A stretch of 51,172 nucleotides of DNA from assembly GCA_050184295.1 (NCBI GenBank), contig JBFXAM010000023.1, positions 1 through 51,172 of the forward strand, read 5' to 3'. The position numbers were made by a program, and so were the translations under genes. Position 1 is the first letter of the stretch, and each line of letters begins with the position of its first letter. Shown here one piece after another: positions 17,479-24,682 of the stretch. The DNA comes from JBFXAM01 sp050184295 (GTDB lineage: Bacteria; Planctomycetota; Phycisphaerae; UBA1845; Fen-1342). The notes beneath the pieces were generated by a model. That model was not told the origin of the DNA and did not search any database. It saw only the letters and a program-made list of their open reading frames with translations.

Positions 17479-18534
17479 TCACACCTCCTTCACGAGCAGC
17501 GTCGATCCGCAGTAGATGCAGAATCGATCACGCGGCCCGGGAAAACTGCGACAAGCCGGACATCGCCGCACGTCGGTCGCGATCTGCTCGCCGCAGTTGG
17601 TGCAGAACTGGTCGTCCGGCTGCACGGGATGGCGGCACGAGCGGCAGCGTCCGTGCACCAGCCCGGAGTGGATGGATTCGGCGCGCGGGGCATCCGCAAG
17701 AACGGGCTCGGTGCGAACGCGGCGATCGAGCGCTTCGAGCACTTGCTCGACGCCGGCGAAGCGCCGCTCGTAGCCGGCGCACAATCCGCGAAAGAGCTGG
17801 TCGAGCGCCGGCGGCACCTCGGCCCGCACCGTGCTGGGCAGCTCGGCGCCCGCGGGCCGCTCGCCGGTGAGCATCTCGAACAGCATGACGCCGACCGCAA
17901 ACAGATCGCTCCGCGGGTCGGCGGCGCGCGTGCCGCTCTGGGTCTCGGGGGCCATATACGCGAGCGTGCCCACGATGCGATGATCCCGGTCGAGCGAGCC
18001 GGACTGCGCGATCGAGCGGAGCGTGTTGGCGTCGTTCACGCCGAAGCCGAAGTCGGCGAGCTTGACGTCCTCTGTGCGCAGCGCGGCGGGCGGGCGCCCG
18101 TCGAGATCGAGCAGGACGTTGCCCGGTTTCAGGTCGCGGTGCAGGACGCCGGCGGTGTGCGCCGCCTGGATCCCCGCCAGCATGCCGCGGAGCAGCGTCT
18201 CGACGGTCGCGATCGGCAGTCCGCGCGCGTGGTCGTCGAGCAATTGGCGGAGCGACGGTCCGCGCACGAGTTCCATCACGAGATACGGTATGTCGGCGTA
18301 GGGATCGAAGCCGAGCACGCGCACGATATTGGGGTGCCGCAGGCCGTGGACGACGATTCCCTCGCGCTGGAGGTAGCGGACGTATTCCGGCTCGGTCGGC
18401 AACTTGATCGCGACGCGGGCGTCTTTCCAGACGTGATGCCGAGCGCGCCAGACTTCGGCGAACGAGCCGAAGCCGATGCACTCTTCGAGCACATATTCGC
18501 TGACGCGCTGGTCGGTGTTGTATCTGGTGGTCAT
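17479..18534 (-). CDS. Serine/threonine protein kinase with C-terminal double zinc ribbon
   Basis: A 351-residue cytosolic kinase. The start ATG at 18534 follows GGGTGAG; the longer reading has no ribosome binding site. The Hanks-type core is complete: a glycine loop GFGSFAEVWRA, the ATP lysine in VAIKLP, the catalytic LHRDLKPGNVLL, the metal-binding DFGFGVND and YMAPE, and the SDLFAVGVMLFEMLTGERP block. After about residue 265 come two zinc ribbons: CRSC...CTNC and CPAC...CIYC (DZANK-like). No transmembrane segment or PASTA domain is present. It is the second gene of the ESCRT-like operon and may phosphorylate its products or sense their state. Confidence 0.88.
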   Translation of the reverse strand: MTTRYNTDQRVSEYVLEECIGFGSFAEVWRARHHVWKDARVAIKLPTEPEYVRYLQREGIVVHGLRHPNIVRVLGFDPYADIPYLVMELVRGPSLRQLLDDHARGLPIATVETLLRGMLAGIQAAHTAGVLHRDLKPGNVLLDLDGRPPAALRTEDVKLADFGFGVNDANTLRSIAQSGSLDRDHRIVGTLAYMAPETQSGTRAADPRSDLFAVGVMLFEMLTGERPAGAELPSTVRAEVPPALDQLFRGLCAGYERRFAGVEQVLEALDRRVRTEPVLADAPRAESIHSGLVHGRCRSCRHPVQPDDQFCTNCGEQIATDVRRCPACRSFPGPRDRFCIYCGSTLLVKEV

Positions 18535-18568
18535 GCACTCACCCGCCGGTCGTGATGGCCACGCCGCT

Positions 18569-18979
18569 TCAGCCGCCGAACCGCTCGGCCAGGTACTCCG
18601 CGACGAGATAATTATACGTACATACAAGCGCGAGCGCGGCCAGCGCAAGGATCCAGCTCCACACGCCCGCGGGCAGCGCGGTCATCAACATCGCCGCCGC
18701 GACGAGATCGACGGCGAGCAGAACCGCAAGCAGCCCGAGTCCGGCCCAGTTCGTGTCGGCGTTCGCGACGCGGCGGATCACCGGCCGGACGCCCCACGGG
18801 ACCAGCGCGGCGATCGCGAGCCAGGCGCCGGTGCGCCAGATGCCGCTCCAGATTGCGGCCTTGGTTTCCGGGGCGAGCTGCCAGATCGCGACGCCGAGCG
18901 CGATCAGCGCACCGAGCGCGAGCCAACTGAGGACGCGCTCGCCGACGCGCGATAACAGTCCGCTGCCGGTGGTTTCCAT
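18569..18979 (-). CDS. Four-helix membrane protein, first gene of the ESCRT-like operon
   Basis: A 136-residue integral membrane protein of unknown family, starting at the ATG at 18979. Four hydrophobic segments are visible (about 16-36, 49-66, 80-103, 107-128). The N-terminus is short and polar. It lies 34 bases before the kinase gene and is divergent from queF across a 252-base gap, so it is the probable first gene of the 9-gene transcript. A convincing promoter was not found. A membrane platform role is a guess from context. Confidence 0.65.
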   Translation of the reverse strand: METTGSGLLSRVGERVLSWLALGALIALGVAIWQLAPETKAAIWSGIWRTGAWLAIAALVPWGVRPVIRRVANADTNWAGLGLLAVLLAVDLVAAAMLMTALPAGVWSWILALAALALVCTYNYLVAEYLAERFGG

Positions 18980-19231
18980 CGCTTCGATTCCGTCGCGCCG
19001 CGGGCATCCTCTGCTACGTTCAGTCTACCTCACGTACGGCGCGGTCCGATTACAAAAACCCGCCAAATCCCGAACCGGGCCGGCGCGCGCTCTTGCGCGT
19101 GACCCAACGCGCGTCGCCGCGCATTCCCGTATTCGGTCGAAACCGCCATTCATTCGGACAACCGCCTGCGTTACGCTGCGCGGCCGCCGAAGCGGGCGCC
19201 GGGGCTGCGTTCGTCGGCGACCGGAGAATCG

Positions 19232-19621
19232 ATGATGCCGCGACCGTCCGCGGGCGCCGCGCTGTTGGAGACGTTTCCGAACCCGGCGCCGCAGCGCGCC
19301 TACGTGATCCGGCACGAAGCGCCCGAGTTCACCAGCCGCTGCCCGAAGACGGGTCAGCCGGACTTCGGGACCGTCGTCGTCGAATACGTCGCCGATCGGC
19401 TCTGCGTCGAGCTCAAGAGTCTCAAATTGTATTTCCAGGAGTTTCGCGAGCGCGGCATATTCTACGAGGCGGTCACCAACCAGATTCTCGACGATCTCGT
19501 GCGCTGTCTGAGGCCGCGAAAGCTACGCGTGGAAACGCAATGGCGGCCGCGCGGCGGGCTGTCGTCGACCGTCACGGCGGAGTACGCAGCACCGGCGACC
19601 CGCGGCCGACGGCGCGCGTGA
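19232..19621 (+). CDS. queF: NADPH-dependent 7-cyano-7-deazaguanine reductase (QueF, unimodular type)
   Basis: A 129-residue enzyme reducing preQ0 to preQ1 in queuosine biosynthesis. The start ATG at 19232 (or 19235) follows CCGGAG. It has the active-site Cys in EFTSRCPKTGQPDFG, the conserved ELKSLKLYF block and FYEAVTNQILDD with the substrate-binding acid. The length is that of the single-domain (type I) QueF. No other queuosine gene is in the window. Confidence 0.95.
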   Translation: MMPRPSAGAALLETFPNPAPQRAYVIRHEAPEFTSRCPKTGQPDFGTVVVEYVADRLCVELKSLKLYFQEFRERGIFYEAVTNQILDDLVRCLRPRKLRVETQWRPRGGLSSTVTAEYAAPATRGRRRA

Positions 19622-19790
19622 CGCGCGTTCATGCGACGCCGCGCATGGGCGACGCTGCGGGCGCTTCCCGCGGTGCGTGCCGCAGTGTGTGTGGCGCGGT
19701 GTGCGTGCCGCGGCGAGACGTGCGTAAGACGTGCGTGAGTCGGCCCCGGTCGCGCGGATCACCTGTAGCCGGACAAGCAAGGAGCCGCAG

Positions 19791-20474
19791 ATGTTCCCGA
19801 CGCCCACGCGCCGCGCGCTGGCGCGGATGATCGATCACACGGTGCTGAAGCCCGAAACGACGCTCGCCGACGTCGCGAAGCTCTGCGACGAGTGCGTGCA
19901 ATGCGGCTTCTTCGCCGCGTGCGTGAATCCGTATTGGGTGCGCGAGTGCGTCCGGCGGCTGGCGGGCAGCGGAGTGTGCGTCGCGAGCGTGGCGGGCTTT
20001 CCGCTCGGGGCGACGTCCAGCGAGAGCAAGGCGGCCGAGGCGCGCATCGGCGTCGGGCAGGGGGCGGGCGAGATCGACATGGTGCTGAATCTCGGCGCGC
20101 TGGTCGGCGGCGATCTCGAAGCGGTGCGGCGCGATGTGGCGGGCGTGTGCGACGCCGTCCGCCAGGCGAACGCGGGCGCGCTGGTGAAGGTGATCCTCGA
20201 GACCCGCGCGCTCACGACGGAGCAGATCGTGGCAGCGTGCAAGTGCTGCGTCGAGGCGGGGGCACACTTCCTAAAGACGTCGACCGGCTTTCATGCCGCC
20301 GGCGGGGCGAGCGTCGAGCACGTGGCCTTGCTGAAGAAGCACGCGGGCGGGCTGAAGGTGAAGGCCTCGGGTGGCATTCGCGACCTGCCGACAGCGCTGG
20401 CGCTGATCGACGCGGGGGCCGACCGACTCGGCATGTCGGCGAGCGTGGCGGTGGTGAACGCGCTGCCGGAGTGA
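19791..20474 (+). CDS. deoC: Deoxyribose-phosphate aldolase
   Basis: A 227-residue TIM-barrel class I aldolase that cleaves 2-deoxyribose 5-phosphate to glyceraldehyde 3-phosphate and acetaldehyde. The start ATG at 19791 follows AAGGAG at six bases; an upstream in-frame ATG has no ribosome binding site. Active-site regions are clear: IDHTVLKPETT near the start, EIDMVLNLGAL, VKVILETRAL, the Schiff-base lysine in FLKTSTGF, and the second lysine with the phosphate loop in VKASGGIRD. Length is normal. Confidence 0.96.
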   Translation: MFPTPTRRALARMIDHTVLKPETTLADVAKLCDECVQCGFFAACVNPYWVRECVRRLAGSGVCVASVAGFPLGATSSESKAAEARIGVGQGAGEIDMVLNLGALVGGDLEAVRRDVAGVCDAVRQANAGALVKVILETRALTTEQIVAACKCCVEAGAHFLKTSTGFHAAGGASVEHVALLKKHAGGLKVKASGGIRDLPTALALIDAGADRLGMSASVAVVNALPE

Positions 20475-20497
20475 GCGGGCGCTCGGCACCCTGCGAA

Positions 20498-21298
20498 TTA
20501 CAGAGGCTGACTCTCAGTCCGGCCTTCGAGATCCAAGCGAGGCGTTCGCTCGGCCAGCCGGCTGATTAGCGCCGCCTGATACCCCGCGCCGAAGCCGTTG
20601 TCGATGTTGACGACCGAAACGCCCGTCGCACACGAGTTGAGCATCGCGAGCAGCGCCGCGAGGCCGTGGAAGCTGGCGCCGTATCCGACGCTGGTCGGCA
20701 CCGCGATCACGGGCGCTTCGACCAGCCCGCCGACGACGCTCGGCAAGGCGCCTTCCATGCCGGCGACGACGACGAGCGCGCTGGCTTCGCGGAGCGCGTC
20801 ATATTGCGAGAGCAGCCGGTGCAGCCCGGCGACGCCGACGTCGTAAAACGTCCGCGTTTGCTGGTTCATCAGCTCGACGGTGACGCGGGCTTCCTCGGCC
20901 ACCGGCAGGTCGCTCGTGCCGGCGCACACGATCGCGACGAACCCTGCACTGGGCATTGCGGGGCGCTGGCGAAGCGCGACGGTTCGGGCGACCTCGTTGT
21001 AATCGGCGCGCGGAAACGCCGCCCGCAGCGGCTCGGCGGCGGCCGGCGCGACGCGTGTCGCGAGCACGTCGCTGCCGGAATGCGCCAGACGCGCGAAGAT
21101 GGCGCGGACCTGATCGGGCGTCTTACCCTGCCCGAGTACAACCTCGGGAAAGCCGCAGCGCAGCGATCGGTGATGATCGACGCGCGCGAACGAGAGGTCT
21201 TCGAAGGGCAGGGTTGCGAGCCGGCGCAGGACGCTGTCCACGTCGGTCGCGCCCGCGGCGAGTTGCTCCAGAAGCTCTCGCAGAATCGTCGGAGACAA
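20498..21298 (-). CDS. larB: Nickel pincer cofactor biosynthesis protein LarB (NAD-carboxylase, PurE-like fold)
   Basis: A 266-residue protein related to PurE that carboxylates and hydrolyses nicotinic acid adenine dinucleotide in nickel-pincer cofactor synthesis. Diagnostic stretches are DHHRSLRCGFPEVVLGQGKT near the N-terminus, IVCAGTSDLPVAEEA, VVVAGMEGALPSVVGGLV and VPTSVGYGASFHG. The start is taken as the TTG at 21298, which has GGGAG seven bases upstream; a GTG at 21304 is possible but is too close to that site. No ATG fits. larC, larE and a racemase are not in the window. Confidence 0.9.
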   Translation of the reverse strand: MSPTILRELLEQLAAGATDVDSVLRRLATLPFEDLSFARVDHHRSLRCGFPEVVLGQGKTPDQVRAIFARLAHSGSDVLATRVAPAAAEPLRAAFPRADYNEVARTVALRQRPAMPSAGFVAIVCAGTSDLPVAEEARVTVELMNQQTRTFYDVGVAGLHRLLSQYDALREASALVVVAGMEGALPSVVGGLVEAPVIAVPTSVGYGASFHGLAALLAMLNSCATGVSVVNIDNGFGAGYQAALISRLAERTPRLDLEGRTESQPL

Positions 21299-21541
21299 GC
21301 ACACGCTCCCATCCGTCGCGTTCCGCGCCGCGTCGCAATCAGAACCCGCCGCGCCAAGCGGCGGGCCCGGCGCGGCGTCCGGCGCTCGGAGTGTTCCCGT
21401 GCGCCTGCGGCGCGCTGGCCCCGTGCTTGGCGCACGGGGTTCGGACAGGCAGCACGCGACCGGCACCCGCGCTCGCCGCCTGGCGACGCCGCTCTCGTCG
21501 CGTCTGCTGTACAATGTTAGGCGAAAGGAAAACGCCGCGCC

Positions 21542-21871
21542 ATGAACAAGGCTTCGCCGAGCCGGACGATCGAAACCGTGGAACCGGTCGGAAAGCGCGT
21601 TCTCATCCGCAAGGACGAGGACAAGAAGACGACCAAGGGCGGCATCGCGCTGCCGGGGAACATCGAGATTCCCACGATCACGGGGCGCGTGGTGGCGGTG
21701 TCGGCGCAGGTCGAGCGCGACCAGGACTATCCGATTCGTCAATATGACAAAGTGCTCTTCAACCCCAAGAACGCGATTCCGGTCGATTTCGAAGGCGACA
21801 ATCGACTGTTCGTCGTGCCGGTTGAGGACGTGGTTGCGGTTTTTCGGCGGGAGAAGGATGCGGCCGAGTAA
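21542..21871 (+). CDS. GroES-like co-chaperonin (Cpn10 family)
   Basis: A 109-residue protein starting at the ATG at 21542 after GAAAGGAAA. It has the Cpn10 beta-barrel pattern: VEPVGKRVLIRKDEDKKTTKGGIALPGN (the core strand and mobile loop with G-G-I-x-L-P), GRVVAVSAQ, and KVLFNPKNAIPVDFEGDNRLFVVPVEDVVAVF in place of the usual V-x-F-x-x-Y-x-G-x-x-x end. The mobile loop has G-I-A-L-P, suited to binding a GroEL. It is longer than standard GroES and lies away from any groEL, so it is likely one of several copies. Confidence in the family is high. Confidence 0.85.
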   Translation: MNKASPSRTIETVEPVGKRVLIRKDEDKKTTKGGIALPGNIEIPTITGRVVAVSAQVERDQDYPIRQYDKVLFNPKNAIPVDFEGDNRLFVVPVEDVVAVFRREKDAAE

Positions 21872-21949
21872 CGCCGCCCGCGTCGCGCAACGCTGCGCCG
21901 ACCACCCCGTGCTCCACACTTCGCCTCCGCGAGTCACCCGCGAGCCGAC

Positions 21950-22957
21950 ATGCGCGTGATCTTTCTCGGCACCGGCGCTTTCGGAGAGCCGGCGCTTGAA
22001 GCGCTGCTGGCGGCGGGCCATGAAGTCGTCGGCGTCGTGAGCCAGCCGGACCGTGCCGCCGGTCGCGGACTCGCGACGCGCCCGACGCCGATTCATGTCG
22101 CCGCCGACCGGCTCCGCCTTCGGCATGTCCAGACCGCCGACGCGAACGCGCTCGACCTGGTGGGCGAGTTTGGCGGCGCGGACGTCGGCGTCGTGGTGGC
22201 ATTCGGACAGAAGCTCGGTCCGGCGCTGCTCGCTTCGCTGCCGCGCGGCTGTGTGAATCTGCACGGGTCGCTCTTGCCGAAGTATCGCGGCGCGGCGCCG
22301 ATCCAATGGGCGATTCTGAGCGGCGAGGCGACGACGGGCGTGACGGTGTTTCAAATCACGGCGGGTTGGGACGCGGGGCCGATCTGGGCGACGCGTGAGA
22401 CGCCGATCGGCGCGACCGAAACCGCCGACGAGCTGCACGATCGGCTGGCGGTGCTGGGCGGCGAGCTCATGATCGACGCGCTGGCGCGCATCGCAGCGGG
22501 TGAGTCGCCGACGCCGCAGGATGCCGCGCGCGCGACCCGCGCGCCGAAGTTGTCGCGCGCCGACCGGGTGGTCGACTGGGCGCAGCCGGCGCGGGCGGTG
22601 GTGCGGCGGATTCACGGGTTGTGGTCGTGGCCCTGTGCAACCGGCGTGCTCGTGACGGGCGGCGGCCGGCGCGAAACGGTGCAGCTCGCGCGGGCGTGCG
22701 TCGTCGAGGCTGCGCACTGCGACGAGCGTGCGCCGCAGGTGGATGCCGATCCTCCGACCGTCGGGCGGCCTTCAGACTCCGGACGAATCGCGCCCGGCGC
22801 GTTCGCGGCGGACTTGTCGGTTGAAACGGGCGCCGGTCGCGTGCGGCTGATGGAGGTGAAGCCGGCGGGCGGAAAGCTCATGTCCTTCGCCGCATACGCG
22901 AACGGGCGGCGCATCGCGGCGGGCGATCGGCTCGAATCGCCGGACGAGTCCGCATGA
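21950..22957 (+). CDS. fmt: Methionyl-tRNA formyltransferase
   Basis: A 335-residue enzyme that formylates initiator Met-tRNA using 10-formyltetrahydrofolate. Landmarks: MRVIFLGTGAFGEPALEAL at the start, SQPDRAAGRGL, the VNLHGSLLPKYRGAAPIQWAI block with the catalytic Asn/His, and ITAGWDAGPIWATRE with the catalytic Asp. A C-terminal oligonucleotide-fold domain follows, with a variable insert near residues 255-275. Its last four bases overlap rsmB (ATGA), an arrangement common in bacteria for this gene pair. Confidence 0.96.
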   Translation: MRVIFLGTGAFGEPALEALLAAGHEVVGVVSQPDRAAGRGLATRPTPIHVAADRLRLRHVQTADANALDLVGEFGGADVGVVVAFGQKLGPALLASLPRGCVNLHGSLLPKYRGAAPIQWAILSGEATTGVTVFQITAGWDAGPIWATRETPIGATETADELHDRLAVLGGELMIDALARIAAGESPTPQDAARATRAPKLSRADRVVDWAQPARAVVRRIHGLWSWPCATGVLVTGGGRRETVQLARACVVEAAHCDERAPQVDADPPTVGRPSDSGRIAPGAFAADLSVETGAGRVRLMEVKPAGGKLMSFAAYANGRRIAAGDRLESPDESA

Positions 22958-24606
22958 GCACCGCCGACGAAGCCGCGCCGCGCGCGACGCCGTCGTCCGG
23001 TCGCCAGGCCGCGTATGCGATCGTCGCACGCGTGCTCGCGGCGCGGACCCACGCCGCGGACGAGCTTGCCGAGCTGCGCAGCACGGGCGCGCTTCCGCCG
23101 CGCGAGGCGGCGCTGGCGATGGAGCTGGCGCTGGGTGTGCTGCGGCACACCGTGACGCTGGGGCATGTGCTGGGTTCGCTCGCGAAGTTCGACGAGCATC
23201 GGAGCCCGGCGGCGCTTCGCGCGATTCTGTGGGTGGGCGCGTATCAACTGATCTGGATGGACCGCATTCCGGCGTATGCGGCGGTCGACGACGCCGTGTC
23301 CGCGGCGCGGGCGCGGGTGGGCGCCGGCGCGGGTCGGCTCGTGAATGCGGTGTTGCGAAATGTCGGGCGTGCCATCGCGGCTCAGCGCGTCGCGTGGCAG
23401 CGCGGCGACGCGCGGCAGGTGCGCGTGAGCTGGGCTGACGCGTGTGCGTTCGATCGCGCGGTGTTGCCGGCGGTTTGCGACGCGGAGACTCCGGCGCGAG
23501 CGCGGCGCGCCGCGCATTCAGCGGAATGCGGCGCGGCGGCGTCTGAACGTTCCGAGCCGGGCTGGCGGCATCTCGCGGCGGCGACCGCGTCTCGGCCGGC
23601 GCGCTATCGCGAACTCGTCGAGCGTTTCGGGTTTGAGGCCGCAGAGCAGATCGCGTGGGCTTCGCAGGCGCCGCCCGCGACCGTGTTGCAGCGTCACGCG
23701 CTGCGCATCGACGAGCACGCGTTTGAACAGCGTGTCCGCGACGAGTTCGGCGAGGCGGCGGAGTTCGCGGAAGGCGCTGCGTTTCTCCCCGCCGGTGTCG
23801 GCGGCGGGCGATCCACGCTGCTGGCCGACGGCGTTGCATATGTGCAGGACGCGACCGCCCGCGCGGCGGCCAACCTGCTCGCGCCGCAGCCTGGCGAGCG
23901 CGTCCTCGACCTCTGCGCCGCGCCCGGCGGAAAGTCGGTCACGCTCGCGCTCGCGATGCACGACCGCGGCGAGATCGTCGCGGCGGACGCGTCCGCGGAC
24001 CGGCTGGCGCGCCTCGCACAGATGATCGCGCGGCTCGGGCTGCGCTGCGTGACACCTCGACAGATCTCCCCGGACAATGCGATCGTCGAGTGGGCGTCGG
24101 GCGACGCCGCGCAATCTGGCGACGAGCGTTTGAGCGTGGACGCGGATTCGGCGCGCGGGTCGTCGCCGGAGAGGACGCCGACATCGAGTGGGTCGGCGCG
24201 GCGCGCGCCGCCGCGGGACGCGGGTCCGGACGACGCGGCACGGTCCGGCGACGTGCGGCCGCCGGGCTTCGACGCCGTGCTCGTCGATGCGCCGTGCACG
24301 AACACCGGCGTGCTCGCGCGGCGGCCGGAGGCGCGGCTCACCTTTTCACGTCAGAAGCTCGAAGCGCTCGCGGCGATTCAGCGGCGGCTGCTGCGCCAGG
24401 CGGCGGCGCAGGTGCGGCCCGGCGGGCGACTCGTGTACAGCACGTGTAGCCTGGAGCCGGAGGAGAACGCAGAGCAGATCGTGACGTTCCTCGGCGATCA
24501 CGCCGACTGGCGCATGGGCCGCGAGCAGCTCACGCTGCCGCGCTGGGGCCCGAGCGCGGCGGATTGGTGCGACGGGGGCTACGCGGCGCTGTTGCGGCGC
24601 GGGTGA
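22954..24606 (+). CDS. rsmB: 16S rRNA (cytosine-967 C5)-methyltransferase (RsmB)
   Basis: A 550-residue enzyme, longer than the usual 430-450. Residues about 20-160 form the NusB-like RNA-binding domain (AYAIVARVLA, ILWVGAYQLIWMDRIPAYAAVDDAV). The methyltransferase domain has the SAM site VLDLCAAPGGKS, DAPCTNTGVLARRPEARL with the catalytic Cys, and YSTCSLEPEENAEQI with the release Cys. Extra length comes from a Ser/Ala/Asp-rich insert at about residues 380-430 between the SAM site and the DAPC motif, and from a smaller insert near 170-200. It is translationally coupled to fmt. Confidence 0.93.
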   Translation: MSTADEAAPRATPSSGRQAAYAIVARVLAARTHAADELAELRSTGALPPREAALAMELALGVLRHTVTLGHVLGSLAKFDEHRSPAALRAILWVGAYQLIWMDRIPAYAAVDDAVSAARARVGAGAGRLVNAVLRNVGRAIAAQRVAWQRGDARQVRVSWADACAFDRAVLPAVCDAETPARARRAAHSAECGAAASERSEPGWRHLAAATASRPARYRELVERFGFEAAEQIAWASQAPPATVLQRHALRIDEHAFEQRVRDEFGEAAEFAEGAAFLPAGVGGGRSTLLADGVAYVQDATARAAANLLAPQPGERVLDLCAAPGGKSVTLALAMHDRGEIVAADASADRLARLAQMIARLGLRCVTPRQISPDNAIVEWASGDAAQSGDERLSVDADSARGSSPERTPTSSGSARRAPPRDAGPDDAARSGDVRPPGFDAVLVDAPCTNTGVLARRPEARLTFSRQKLEALAAIQRRLLRQAAAQVRPGGRLVYSTCSLEPEENAEQIVTFLGDHADWRMGREQLTLPRWGPSAADWCDGGYAALLRRG

Positions 24607-24682
24607 GCGAGTTCAGATTCCATCCGGTAGGCGCTGTTGTGGAGTTGTCCTCGCAACGGAATGTCAGATGTGCTCGCACGAG

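Noticed and set aside
18980..19231. preQ1 riboswitch upstream of queF
   Set aside because: The leader lacks the small C-rich loop and A-rich tail pseudoknot of preQ1 riboswitches near the start codon.
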